64,000 nt of DNA from assembly GCF_009662475.1 (NCBI RefSeq), contig NZ_CP045571.1, forward strand, positions 990,501-1,054,500, in the 5' to 3' direction. The notes under the pieces were generated by a model that was given only the letters and a program-made list of their open reading frames with translations, was not told the origin of the DNA and made no database searches. Below are positions 17,445 to 26,336 of this stretch, piece after piece. The DNA comes from Acidithiobacillus thiooxidans ATCC 19377. GTDB lineage: Bacteria > Pseudomonadota > Gammaproteobacteria > Acidithiobacillales > Acidithiobacillaceae. Position 1 is the stretch's first letter, and the number at the start of each line of letters is the position of its first letter. Both the position numbers and the translations under genes were made by a program.

Positions 17445-18692
17445 TCAAGAGCGATACTGCATTAAAGTCAAAGCCGCTTCAGCATGAATCCACTTAAGTG
17501 TCGCTTCTCGATAAGCCCTCAAGGCATGAGGCACCTTGTTCACAGCATTTTTTGCCTTTATATCGCCATTATCTCGTGATAGTACCCGTTTTAAAAAGTT
17601 ATACCAATACTGAGTGCGGTTTTTCCAGAACCGTTCCTTTTTATGATAAATGGGTAACTTTATTTTAGTAATTTTATGTTCTTGCTGACTTTTTAAAGCA
17701 TCTTGCTTGAGCTTCAGAAGGATGTTTTCCCGATCAATATCGAGCTGCTGATTCGCATGATGTACTGCACCCATGATGTCGATCGGCATGTTCAGGTACA
17801 AACCACCGATGATTGCCATTTTCGTTCTTCCCGCTGCAGGGTAGTAGGAGGGTCTCACAAAAAGCTTTAACTTTACATCAAGAAATCGTAACCAACCGAG
17901 TTTGCGCTGCCCATGATAATAGCGTATTAAACCTTCAATAGCAGGATGCCGGCGGAGCACGCTTGGTGTAATTCTGTGCGCATTTTGTTTTTCATTTGGT
18001 CGCTTAGGAATAAATGAATGAAGCTTGTGTCCTATAGTTTCGATCAACTTATGTAAAGATATTTCTGTACGCATGCGTGAAAGATAAGTCGTTAGACGCA
18101 ACCTTTCAAGAATTCCATGCACACTTTCTGGAATATGTTTATCATGTTTAAAAATTATTAAAATCTTTTTTAACTCTCGTGCTATCTTATAATTCTCCCA
18201 GTAGGTCACATATGACTTCTGAATATGCATTCTGATATTTCTTGACTCTGAGTCATATTTAGAAAGATTTTTGTAGTATGCGGGCTCGGCTTCTGCGGTA
18301 ATGTGACGTAAATATTTATTTCCACCAAATAAATAATATTTAAATCCGAGTTTTGGTTTCATAATGTAGGCGCGTGGAATACCGTCATAGTTGAAGTGGG
18401 TATAATGACCAGCCTTTATTCTCCCTTGGAGAATGGGCGAGCTTTCTGCGTGTAAAATTTTGATCTCCTGCCGGGCTGCACGTACGTCATTTTCTTTCTC
18501 GCGCATTGCCGGTGACTGCTGCGCAATATTTTCTATTTGGCTTAATGTCATCACTTGCTTTCCATAAGCAGGACTCACATAAAATGTGGCTATACACAAT
18601 AAGAATGATGATAACCACCATGTAAATTTAATTCTATCAATAGAAATGATTGTAGCCCTCCATTTCACGTTTACAGGTAACTTTATGAACAT
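17445..18692 (-). CDS. TolC-like outer-membrane factor
   Basis: The product is about 415 residues from an ATG at 18692, 15 bases after the dedA stop. A signal peptide (WWLSSFLLCIATFYVSPAYG) precedes TLSQIENIAQQSPAMREKEN, the usual beginning of the outer-membrane efflux protein fold. Long charged helices follow, with two halves. Lys and Ile are frequent and the gene is AT-rich, unlike the core outer-membrane factors at 30458 and 45474. No pump is adjacent; it ends an operon with dedA and cytochrome b561. Family assignment is by overall pattern, so moderate. Confidence 0.6.
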   Translation of the reverse strand: MFIKLPVNVKWRATIISIDRIKFTWWLSSFLLCIATFYVSPAYGKQVMTLSQIENIAQQSPAMREKENDVRAARQEIKILHAESSPILQGRIKAGHYTHFNYDGIPRAYIMKPKLGFKYYLFGGNKYLRHITAEAEPAYYKNLSKYDSESRNIRMHIQKSYVTYWENYKIARELKKILIIFKHDKHIPESVHGILERLRLTTYLSRMRTEISLHKLIETIGHKLHSFIPKRPNEKQNAHRITPSVLRRHPAIEGLIRYYHGQRKLGWLRFLDVKLKLFVRPSYYPAAGRTKMAIIGGLYLNMPIDIMGAVHHANQQLDIDRENILLKLKQDALKSQQEHKITKIKLPIYHKKERFWKNRTQYWYNFLKRVLSRDNGDIKAKNAVNKVPHALRAYREATLKWIHAEAALTLMQYRS

Positions 18693-18706
18693 TAAATCAC
18701 AAACAT

Positions 18707-19234
18707 CTATAACATTCCCAAAAAATATCCAGCGCCGCCCCAAAACGCAACCCATATGACTGCACCTAATATATTCCAGAGATAAAAATCCTGTAGTGTT
18801 GTTTCTGCGGATCCAGAGATGTAGCCTTGAAGCTGTCGCAACGGAACAATGAATCGGCCAAATAGCACCACTATGGAGCCATATTTATTCATGAAAGTAT
18901 GCGTCTTATTAAGGCGTTCTGCTGTAATCCCTATCCATCGACCATGTTTTTTGACCCATTTGATACCGACTTTGTAACCTATGTAATAGGCGGTGAACCA
19001 ACCGGCACTGGTACCTATTATGCCGAGGGCAAATAATACTAGCGGATTAAAGGCACCTTGGCTGGCTACAAAACCTGCACCAATCAACAAGGTCTCCCCA
19101 GGTAAAAAAATGACACCGGCGCTTTCCAGGAACAATCCAGCCACGACTATGGCCAACCCATATTGATCCACCACACCCGAAGCTGAAACGACTGCGGCAT
19201 GGAGATAGCTCAAAAAATAGCTGGAAACTGACAT
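18707..19234 (-). CDS. DedA-family membrane protein
   Basis: The product is 175 residues from the ATG at 19234, which overlaps the cytochrome b561 stop (TGATG). DedA proteins are VTT-fold inner-membrane transporters; family members flip undecaprenyl phosphate or phospholipids and maintain the proton gradient. Conserved elements are ESAGVIFLPGETLL near the N-terminus and LFGRFIVPLRQLQGYISGSA, containing the functional arginines, plus about four membrane segments. Its operon neighbours are all envelope proteins. Confidence 0.9.
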   Translation of the reverse strand: MSVSSYFLSYLHAAVVSASGVVDQYGLAIVVAGLFLESAGVIFLPGETLLIGAGFVASQGAFNPLVLFALGIIGTSAGWFTAYYIGYKVGIKWVKKHGRWIGITAERLNKTHTFMNKYGSIVVLFGRFIVPLRQLQGYISGSAETTLQDFYLWNILGAVIWVAFWGGAGYFLGML

Positions 19235-19824
19235 CAGGATTTGGGGTTCGTACGTGATAAGCAAACGGGTAACATTCTGGTCAGCGTATGATCGCGAAGC
19301 ACGTAATGATGATAAAGTGCTGCCAGGCTATGAATAACGATTAAAAACGCCAGCGTCAACGCTACTGCTGCATGCCATTGCAATACAGTAGAAAAAGCAA
19401 AGTGGGGATCGGCGGTAATGGGAAGCGGCATATGCCATGCCAGAATCGTCAAGCCCTTACCCAGAAGCCCCATTATCCAGATACCGATGGCGCATTCAAC
19501 GAAAATGAGCCCATAAAACGCACCATGGACCATCTTGGCCCATAGCTGGTGACTTGGTTGTGCGCCTGCGCCTGATCTGCGTCCAGTAATGACCCGTACA
19601 ATAAATAACGACAGCGTGAGCAATAAAATAAGCAGCCCAATCTCTTCATGCACCACAATGGCACTTGCCAGATGGTCTTGCAGCCAGGCTATACGTAAGT
19701 TGGCAGCACCCAATAGGCCCTGAAAAACAATCAGCACGGCGATCAACCAATGCAATACTTTGAACAGAGCACTCTCCTCAGTCACCGAAGATCCTGTAAC
19801 TTTTTCAAGCCCATTTTTTGCCAT
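19234..19824 (-). CDS. Cytochrome b561-family protein
   Basis: A 196-residue inner-membrane dihaem b cytochrome that moves electrons between quinones and periplasmic partners. Four hydrophobic segments carry histidines suited to haem ligation: KVLHWLIAVL, VVHEEIGLL, LQWHAAVALT and FLIVIHSLAAL. It lies 37 bases after the unknown exported-protein gene at 19862 and overlaps dedA. Coupling of a cytochrome with glucan and DedA genes is unusual, and its electron partner is not evident. Confidence 0.85.
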   Translation of the reverse strand: MAKNGLEKVTGSSVTEESALFKVLHWLIAVLIVFQGLLGAANLRIAWLQDHLASAIVVHEEIGLLILLLTLSLFIVRVITGRRSGAGAQPSHQLWAKMVHGAFYGLIFVECAIGIWIMGLLGKGLTILAWHMPLPITADPHFAFSTVLQWHAAVALTLAFLIVIHSLAALYHHYVLRDHTLTRMLPVCLSRTNPKS

Positions 19825-19861
19825 TCAGACTCCTTTTAAATATTTCTATGCTTATAAAAAA

Positions 19862-20524
19862 CTAATCTACGGCATGCAGTTGTAGCTTTATGTTGGGTAG
19901 CCAGGAATTTTCCGAAAAACTACGATCTTGTGCGAGCTTCTCCAGGGTTTTCAGGGCTACGCGATGATTCTGATTTGGCAACCAGAGAGTCGCCTGCTTT
20001 TCCGATTTCAGAATGCTGCGATTCGCAACGTGGTGTCCATACCATTTTTCAACACCGGCAAAAAGTCCTTGTGGTGGATGTTCCGCAGCATGAAGCATGA
20101 GATGATAGATGTGCGGGTGGCGTAAACCGGCAATGCCTACCAACCATAACCAGGATTGCTCTGCTGAAGTTAAATTCTTGAACCAGGCAGGTGCAGCGGC
20201 AACACATTCTGCCTTTTTGCCAACAATGGCTGTAAGGTAAGGCGCCTCTGGAATATGGGCGACATGCCTAATTGACTGCGGCTGGTCTATATACAGGGCA
20301 ACCTTTTGCCTGGACCATGATTCTGCAGTGTGAGCCGAAGTCTGCATGTCACGATTTGTGATGGCATGCTCCTTGAGATAGTCGCAAGCCGCTGTGGAAT
20401 GCAAAAAAACATGTCCAGCAGCGGGTTGAGCCACCAAGGGGCCACCAATCAGGGCAAGCATATATAGCAACTTGCACAGAGTGTTTAGGATGTCGTAATG
20501 ACATTGATTTCGGGCCGTGACCAT
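19862..20524 (-). CDS. Exported protein of unknown function
   Basis: The product is 220 residues with a hydrophobic N-terminal segment (LCKLLYMLALIGGPLVAQPA) that looks like a signal peptide after a longer cytoplasmic start; an ATG at about residue 22 may be the real start. The mature part has two cysteines and several His residues (HPHIYHLMLHAAEHPP, YGHHVANRS). No family recognised. It lies between the small exported protein (20543) and the b561 cytochrome in one operon. The His-rich character could suit haem or metal, which is speculation. Confidence 0.6.
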   Translation of the reverse strand: MVTARNQCHYDILNTLCKLLYMLALIGGPLVAQPAAGHVFLHSTAACDYLKEHAITNRDMQTSAHTAESWSRQKVALYIDQPQSIRHVAHIPEAPYLTAIVGKKAECVAAAPAWFKNLTSAEQSWLWLVGIAGLRHPHIYHLMLHAAEHPPQGLFAGVEKWYGHHVANRSILKSEKQATLWLPNQNHRVALKTLEKLAQDRSFSENSWLPNIKLQLHAVD

Positions 20525-20542
20525 TTATTGGTTATTCCATCC

Positions 20543-20809
20543 CTAGCAATGCTGATGAATATACCAGATTTTATGAAGGGTTTTTTTCATAGATCGGGCA
20601 TCATGTAGAGCTGCTTTGAAATGATGCGCTTTTACAGCTAAAATAGCGTCATATCCCAGTCGTTCCGCCTTGTTTTTCAGTATTTTTGTTTCATAGTGAG
20701 GATTTTGCGGAGCATGATCCTCATGGGCCACGGCATCAACCGAGCTGAAACACAAAACACTTGCGGTTACTATCTGAATTATCGTTTTCCAGTTTGTCTT
20801 TAAGCTCAT
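20543..20809 (-). CDS. Small exported protein, unknown
   Basis: The product is 88 residues: a signal peptide ending DAVAHE (about residue 28) and a short helical mature part rich in His and Lys. The ATG overlaps the stop of the upstream gene (ATGA), so translation is coupled. It lies 18 bases before the next gene at 20524. No family match was recognised. Confidence 0.6.
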   Translation of the reverse strand: MSLKTNWKTIIQIVTASVLCFSSVDAVAHEDHAPQNPHYETKILKNKAERLGYDAILAVKAHHFKAALHDARSMKKTLHKIWYIHQHC

Positions 20810-21474
20810 GAGAATCCCCCTGTGCTAATCGATTTAACCAGAGATGAATCCCTTCGGGAGAGCCGTACGGGCCGCCTCAGCTCCCAATAGTTCTGGCTGA
20901 TCTCATAAGTCTTGTGCGACTGTTGTGATGGAAAATAGGTGTGTGAAAATGACCACCTTTTTGAGTATTGTGGAATCCGCTGCACATTCTTTTGCCCAAT
21001 GGGACGCCTTCCCAGATTTCTCATACTGGATGGTGTCCTGAATGCCCATACAGGCATGCATTCTTCCTCTAAATATTCCCGAATCTTCCGGACGAATCGT
21101 TTTGACGCCATAGAAGAACGCAATATTGCCGGAGATTGTTGCTGTTCAAACCAGCGTGCTGGATGATTTTGCGCACGAGCTGCCGGTGATGCAGTGGCCA
21201 GACGAGCGTTGAGTTCATCGCCATCCTCAGCCAACGCGCCAATAGCGGTTTGCATCAGTGCAAACCAAGTTGGACTGATTCCATTGATACGACCAGCCTG
21301 TGCGTGTAGACCTGTTATGACCTGGCTTTCTACCCAATTCCGTTGGGCGGAAGACAGTCCGAGTTTGTCCAGGTAATGTGTCGCAGCAATGGGTAGTCTG
21401 ACAGTGTCGGTAGACGGGTCGTTACTGGGTCGAACTGGATGCAGAATATCGAAATTATCCGGGCTTCTATACAT
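20806..21474 (-). CDS. Probable N-terminal remnant of glucan glucosyltransferase OpgH
   Basis: A 222-residue frame starts inside the opgG stop (TAATG), exactly where opgH follows opgG in most bacteria. Residues about 30-115 fit the cytoplasmic N-terminal region of OpgH (ATHYLDKLGLSSAQRNWVES, DELNARLATASPAAR, then SPAILRSSM). After about residue 125 the sequence is basic and unstructured. None of the glycosyltransferase motifs (D, D, QxxRW) or membrane segments is present, whereas full OpgH exceeds 700 residues. I infer a 3'-deleted gene, but a distinct small protein cannot be excluded. Confidence 0.4.
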   Translation of the reverse strand: MYRSPDNFDILHPVRPSNDPSTDTVRLPIAATHYLDKLGLSSAQRNWVESQVITGLHAQAGRINGISPTWFALMQTAIGALAEDGDELNARLATASPAARAQNHPARWFEQQQSPAILRSSMASKRFVRKIREYLEEECMPVWAFRTPSSMRNLGRRPIGQKNVQRIPQYSKRWSFSHTYFPSQQSHKTYEISQNYWELRRPVRLSRRDSSLVKSISTGGFS

Positions 21475-23021
21475 TATGCTGCCTCCTTTTGAGGGGGTAA
21501 TAAATATAACCAGGTATCACTAAGCACTTTCCCTTTTGAAGCCAGAAATAGGCTGATGTTACGGGGTTGATGTCTGGCTGGGAGAATCTGGGCGTTCACC
21601 TGCCATTGGTGCTTCAAGGGATTGAATCGTACTGACGAATGGAGAATATGTACCCCTGCTCCGACCGTAAAATGGGCGTGCATAGGGGTTTGTGCGGGGA
21701 GATGACCCAATCCATCTCCGGCGAAATCCACCACCAATGTCTTGGCGCCCTTCATGTGCGGATCGTTACCCAGAAAGGTAGCGACTGGATGCCCGCCAGA
21801 TGGGAGCTGTTTGTCGTTCCGGAAAAACCGGATCTGGTAATGCACCCGCAGTGATTCACCCGGTCGCAGGGGTTTCGCGGGGACCCAAAAGGTCACCATG
21901 TTATCCGTATTACGGTTGTTTGTCGGCAATTCTACCAGCTCCACCTGTCCTTTCCCCCAGTGATTAAGCGGGTGAATCCAGACGCTGGGCCTTTTTTGAT
22001 ACTGTGTAATTAATCCTTCGTAGTTAGAAAAGCGGCGATCCTGTTGAAAGAATCCGAAACCAATGGGGTTATTGAGAAGATAACGAGTCACCTGGATGTG
22101 CAGAGGGTTATTCAACGGTCTTGTGATCCATTGACCATCACGGGCCGCCATGATCAGATCGCTGGAATCATGTTGTTGAGGGTGCCAGTCCCCGGCTCTA
22201 ATACCTCGACCACGACCATGCCAGTACATGCTTGAAAGCGGTGCAATTTCAAGCTGTTTGATTTTTTTGCGCGGGTACAAAACGGCCCGTACGCGAATGC
22301 GTGTACTTTTTCCAGGGATTACCGTAAACCGGTAGGCCCCGGTTATTACAGGGCTATTCAGCAGGGCATAAATGATCATGTGCCGCGCTCCGAGCTTGGG
22401 TCGTTGCAACCAGAACTCCTGGAAATAAGGAAAAATTTCACCGGAAGGTAAGGCCGTATCTATTCCAAGGCCTCTGGCTGAAGTTCCATAGACGGCGCCC
22501 TTGCCGACAGCACGGAAATAACTGGCACCGAGGAAAGACACAAACTCGTTGTGGTAAGGAGGAGTATCCAGTGGGTAAAGCAAAGAAAATCCTGCGTATC
22601 CTCCTTTACGCGGGAGTTGCGATTGACTAACTACCCCATGGGTAGCAAACAGCCTGGCACTGTAGGGCAGCGGAAAGGACTGTCCGTGCTGAATAACATT
22701 CATTTGTACGGGATGGACAAAGGTATGCCCCAGTGGATAAAACACGACTTCAAACGGTAAATCCTGCCCCTTCCAGAGGGGGTGTACGTCCAGAATCCGA
22801 CCATATGCCTGTGGGCTCAGCCTGCGCAGATATTGGCCAGCGGAAATGGGGCGCGGTTTCCAAGCTCTGCGGGACAACTTTTGTGCAGATTTCTGGACAT
22901 TTGCAAAGGAAAAAGGATCTGCAAATGCAGTAGAAACGCCTGAAAGCGCAAATATCGCACCTAATCCCAGCACAGCATAAGAGAAAAGCGGGTTTTTATT
23001 TTTTGAGACAAAAATAAACAT
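21474..23021 (-). CDS. opgG: Periplasmic glucan biosynthesis protein OpgG/MdoG
   Basis: A 515-residue periplasmic protein required for osmoregulated beta-glucan backbone assembly. A signal peptide (about residues 1-34, ending STAFA) is followed by DPFSFANVQKSAQKLSRRAW, the standard OpgG opening, then LPFEVVFYPLGHTF, SYFRAVGKGAVYGTSARGLG, GEIFPYFQEFWLQRP and a C-terminal immunoglobulin-like domain. Length is normal. Its partner transferase OpgH is present only as an apparent N-terminal fragment downstream, so the pathway encoded here is incomplete unless opgH lies elsewhere. It heads the minus-strand operon that runs to 17445. Confidence 0.9.
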   Translation of the reverse strand: MFIFVSKNKNPLFSYAVLGLGAIFALSGVSTAFADPFSFANVQKSAQKLSRRAWKPRPISAGQYLRRLSPQAYGRILDVHPLWKGQDLPFEVVFYPLGHTFVHPVQMNVIQHGQSFPLPYSARLFATHGVVSQSQLPRKGGYAGFSLLYPLDTPPYHNEFVSFLGASYFRAVGKGAVYGTSARGLGIDTALPSGEIFPYFQEFWLQRPKLGARHMIIYALLNSPVITGAYRFTVIPGKSTRIRVRAVLYPRKKIKQLEIAPLSSMYWHGRGRGIRAGDWHPQQHDSSDLIMAARDGQWITRPLNNPLHIQVTRYLLNNPIGFGFFQQDRRFSNYEGLITQYQKRPSVWIHPLNHWGKGQVELVELPTNNRNTDNMVTFWVPAKPLRPGESLRVHYQIRFFRNDKQLPSGGHPVATFLGNDPHMKGAKTLVVDFAGDGLGHLPAQTPMHAHFTVGAGVHILHSSVRFNPLKHQWQVNAQILPARHQPRNISLFLASKGKVLSDTWLYLLPPQKEAA

Positions 23022-23476
23022 AATAGAACTTCAGCAAATTCTATGCCAAATATATAATCACATGATTACCATGCTGTAAATGTTGAGCACAAAATATTTA
23101 CTGCGGCTTATGTCGCTGTATGGCTACGGTCATATTTTCAATTTTTGATCACAGTTTTTTCTTATATTAAAAAAATATAAAATAAAATCATCTAGTTGAT
23201 TGTGATAATAGGTTATTTTATAAAAACATAAAAATGTCGCCAATAAGCGACATTTAACCATTTAATCCTGTCTGTGCGAAGCTGTTATAACTGGCAGAGA
23301 AATAAACCTGCAATATATTCTATACGCTATAGGACATAAGAAAATCGCATGATAAAAATTTCATGCAATAGTGGTATAACTCACCAATGATCTGAATACA
23401 GGACGGCATTGGAGCCAATCCCATATTTACGGAATTTTATAAATAAGGGGGTCATATAGGCCAGAGACGAGCAACG
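23022..23476. other. AT-rich upstream region of opgG
   Basis: About 455 bases, strongly AT-rich (for example around 23160-23230), with no protein-like frame. It probably holds the opgG operon promoter, and AT-rich curved DNA of this type is a usual target of silencing proteins. It ends at the IS630 copy at 23480. Confidence 0.5.
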
Positions 23477-24562
23477 CTAGTGTAGTGTTGCATTCTGTTT
23501 GCTGCTTAAATGGCTGTTGGCGCGAATGACTTTTTGCAGGATGTCGCGGGCGGTTTTGGTCCAGATGAAAGGTTTGGGATGGGTGTTGTGGTGGTCGATG
23601 TACCCCTCAATGGCCTGGATGAGTTCAGGCACACTGGTGAACACCCCACGACGTAACCGCTGGGTCGTGATATCCCGAAAGAAACGCTCGACCATGTTGA
23701 GCCAGGATGCCGAAGTGGGCGTAAAGTGCATGTGAATACGCGGGTGCTTGTCGAGCCACGCCTGTACTACCGGGTGTTTATGGGTCGCATAGTTGTCGGC
23801 GATCAAATGCAGAGCCTTGTCCTTGGGCGTCTGCCGATCAATTTTCTTCAGGAACTTCAGCCATTCCACATGGGTATGGCGCTGTTGACACTGTCCGATG
23901 ACCTGACCATCCAGCACGTTGAGGGCGGCAAACAAGGTCGTGGTACCATTACGTTTGTAGTCGTGGGTCATCGTTTCTGCGCGGCCCTTTTTGAGGGGAA
24001 GTCCCGGTTGGGTCCGGTCCAGGGCCTGCACCTGACTTTTTTCATCCGCGCAGAGCACCAAGGCATGCTCCGGGGGAGACATATACAACCCCACAATATC
24101 TTCCAGCTTTTCCACAAAATGCGGGTCACGTGACACCTTGAAACCACGCAGCAGATGAGGCTTGAGGCCATGCTTGCGCCAATGCCGTGACACACTGGCG
24201 GCACTGACACCCAGTTCTGCCGCCATCCTACGCGTACTCCAATGCGTCATCGCTTCCGGCTTACTCTGCGTGGTCAATTCTACCAGACGGGCCACATCCA
24301 CTTTCACCGGAGGGGCGCCGCGCGGTAAATCGCGTTCAATGCCCGACAAGCGGTGTTCCAGATAACGCTTGCGCCAACGTGCGACTTGCAGGCGATCCAC
24401 CCCCAGGCGCTCCGCAATTTCTTTGTTCTGCAAGCCCTCTGCCGCCAGCAATATCATCCGTGCCCGTAATGACAAGCGGACACTGCTTAATCGGGAGGCG
24501 ACTATACGGGACAACTCGGACCGCTCTTCGCTGGTTAAAGTGACTGTGGGCGCAACTCGCAA
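23477..24562 (-). CDS. IS630-family DDE transposase, copy 2
   Basis: The 361-residue product is identical to that of copy 1, with D173, D256 and E292 all retained, so it should be active. The start is again a TTG, at 24562. The stop TAG (23479-23477 on the minus strand) again uses the target TA plus the next G. Between the copies only a few bases of the left untranslated end differ. Confidence 0.93.
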   Translation of the reverse strand: MRVAPTVTLTSEERSELSRIVASRLSSVRLSLRARMILLAAEGLQNKEIAERLGVDRLQVARWRKRYLEHRLSGIERDLPRGAPPVKVDVARLVELTTQSKPEAMTHWSTRRMAAELGVSAASVSRHWRKHGLKPHLLRGFKVSRDPHFVEKLEDIVGLYMSPPEHALVLCADEKSQVQALDRTQPGLPLKKGRAETMTHDYKRNGTTTLFAALNVLDGQVIGQCQQRHTHVEWLKFLKKIDRQTPKDKALHLIADNYATHKHPVVQAWLDKHPRIHMHFTPTSASWLNMVERFFRDITTQRLRRGVFTSVPELIQAIEGYIDHHNTHPKPFIWTKTARDILQKVIRANSHLSSKQNATLH

Positions 24563-24644
24563 GGCTCGACTCCATTCATACCCTCAACATGGAGCTATTT
24601 TATCATCATAAACCTTAAGTTTCACCAAGAATGCAACACTACAC
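23480..24644 (-). mobile_element. IS630-family element, copy 2 (1165 bp, inverted)
   Basis: Same length and same 17-bp ends as copy 1, in the opposite orientation. TA duplications stand at 23478-23479 and 24645-24646. The right-hand TA is shared with copy 3, which starts at 24647, so the two elements lie head to head with only TA between them. Outer flanks are again CTAG. Confidence 0.95.
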
Positions 24645-24646
24645 TA

Positions 24647-25316
24647 GTGTGGTGTTGCACTCTTGGTGAAACTTAAGGTTTATGATGATAAAACAGCTCC
24701 ATGTGGATGTGGCCCGTCTGGTAGAATTGACCACGCAGAGTAAGCCGGAGATGAAAAAAGTCAGGTACAGGCCCTGGACCGGACCCAACCGGGACTTCCC
24801 CTCAAAAAGGGCCGCGCAGAAACGATGACCCACGACTACAAACGTAATGGCACTACGACCTTGTTTGCCGCACTCAACGTGCTGGATGGCCAGGTCATCG
24901 GGCAGTGTCAACAGCGACATACCCATGTGGAATGGCTGAAGTTCCTGAAGAAAATTGATCGGCAGACGCCCAAGGACAAGGCTCTGCATCTGATCGCCGA
25001 CAACTATGCGACCCATAAACACCCGGTAGTACAGGCGTGGCTCGACAAGCACCCGCGTATTCACATGCACTTTACGCCCACTTCAGCATCCTGGCTCAAC
25101 ATGGTCGAGCGTTTCTTTCGGGATATCACGACCCAGCGATTACGTCGTGGGGTGTTCACCAGTGTGCCTGAACTCATCCAGGCCATTGAGGGGTACATCG
25201 ACCACCACAACACCCATCCCAAATCCTTCATCTTGACCAAAACCGCCCGCGACATCCTGCAAAAGGTCATTCGCGCCAACAGCCACTTAAGCAGCAAACA
25301 GAATGCAACACTACAC
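24647..25316 (+). mobile_element. IS630-family element, copy 3, internally deleted (670 bp)
   Basis: Both ends are present (left GTGTGGTGTTGCACTCT, two changes from the other copies), but two internal blocks are missing, 495 bp in all. One removes the start and helix-turn-helix region, the other runs from codon about 103 to the first catalytic Asp. Several point changes show it is older than copies 1 and 2. With intact ends it could still be moved by the transposase of the other copies. Confidence 0.9.
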
Positions 25317-25319
25317 TAG
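24825..25319 (+). pseudogene. Truncated IS630 transposase, copy 3
   Basis: A 164-codon frame from an internal ATG ([19 protein letters not shown]) keeps the second Asp and the Glu of the DDE triad. The DNA-binding domains and a proper start are missing. The first catalytic Asp codon survives upstream, at the deletion joint, but out of any translatable context. It cannot be a working transposase. Confidence 0.9.
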
Positions 25320-25487
25320 GAACAGTGATGACCTTATGGTTGGCCCCGGTGTTATATGTCGTGTGGATGACAAAAAGACCAAAAACTTACAATTAGTAAA
25401 TCTAACAGCAAGATTATTAAGAAAGATTCACCATGCCTAGTGGATCTGTTGTCTTGTTAATAGAGGACATTAATAACGGTTCCAAAC

Positions 25488-25514
25488 AACGAGCCCCATG
25501 ACAAGCGGCTCGTT
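25488..25514. terminator. Hairpin between the IS630 pair and the proline-rich gene
   Basis: AACGAGCC and GGCTCGTT form an 8-bp stem; TTGTTTTGG follows on the plus strand and GTTTGG on the minus. It can end the minus-strand proline-rich gene at 25527 and plus-strand readthrough. Just left of it (25329-25397) a 22-codon frame, MTLWLAPVLYVVWMTKR, resembles the last helix of an RND efflux pump, possibly another relic. Confidence 0.6.
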
Positions 25515-25526
25515 TTGTTTTGGCTG

Positions 25527-26252
25527 TTAAGATGCGCCAGGCCCTCCAGGGGGCGGTCCGCCTGGCCCACCCGGTGAAGGCGGTCCACCCATAGGTCCTT
25601 GGTGGGGTGGCTGTTGAGGTCCAGGTCCTCCAGGCCCCCCCTGTGGCGGCCCTCCTCTCGGGCCAGATTGAGGCCCTTGCGGGGGTCCTCCTGCTGGTTC
25701 TGGCTGGAACCGAGGCCCTCCATGGCCAGGACCTGGTCTTCCGGGTGGTGGACCTGGTTGTGGACCGAACTCCGGCCCACCGGGTTGTGGTCTCCCCGGA
25801 AGCCCAAAGCCCTGTCCACCGGGAGGAGGCCCAGGCGGAGGCGGTTGTGGTGCGCCAGGCGGAGTCGGTGGCGGTGGTTGAACCCCCAGATAATTAAAAT
25901 AAGTGCCAGGTAGTGGTGGCGGCGGTGCTCCTGCCGGCGGAGGCGGAGGCGGAGGCGCTCCTGCCGGCAGGGGCGGGGGCGGTGCAGGATAATACTGGTA
26001 GTATGTCTGCGGGTAGTAATACCACATCATGTACTGCGCATAGAGTGGCTGACTGTAATAGCTGGTATACGCTGAGGGCGGCTCAAAGTAGCCGTATTGC
26101 TGGGGCCAGCCCGTGTTACCTAGATTGATCCCGAGATCGCCCAGTATGACACTGATATCAAACGGCGCAGCGGACGCCGGCGTAGAGAGGGATAAAACCC
26201 CTAATCCGGCAAGGCCTATGGCGATACTGAGTACAATGGGTTTACGCGGCAT
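25527..26252 (-). CDS. Large proline/tyrosine-rich exported protein
   Basis: A 241-residue protein with a signal peptide ending STPASA (about residue 28). The mature beginning, APFDISVILGDLGINLGNTG, is followed by a Tyr-rich block of about 45 residues (AQYMMWYYYPQTYYQYYPAP) and then about 140 residues that are nearly all Pro, Gly, Gln and Arg. The layout (short beta part, YY block, polyproline) is shared with the protein at 16044. It probably forms an extended, possibly surface-exposed or cross-linkable structure; Tyr-rich sequence can be oxidatively cross-linked, but nothing here shows that directly. Upstream of it lies a lipoprotein of similar composition. Confidence 0.65.
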   Translation of the reverse strand: MPRKPIVLSIAIGLAGLGVLSLSTPASAAPFDISVILGDLGINLGNTGWPQQYGYFEPPSAYTSYYSQPLYAQYMMWYYYPQTYYQYYPAPPPPLPAGAPPPPPPPAGAPPPPLPGTYFNYLGVQPPPPTPPGAPQPPPPGPPPGGQGFGLPGRPQPGGPEFGPQPGPPPGRPGPGHGGPRFQPEPAGGPPQGPQSGPRGGPPQGGPGGPGPQQPPHQGPMGGPPSPGGPGGPPPGGPGAS

Positions 26253-26336
26253 AGCAAATCCTCTCTTACTGGTTTAGTGGATGAAGCCGAACTTGTTCCC
26301 GGACTGTTGCTTATGGAAGGGATGGCGGTGGATTAC

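Noticed and set aside
25600-25990. Plus-strand open frames opposite the large proline-rich gene
   Set aside because: They arise because the GC-rich complement of polyproline codons has few stops; no ribosome sites or protein-like patterns.
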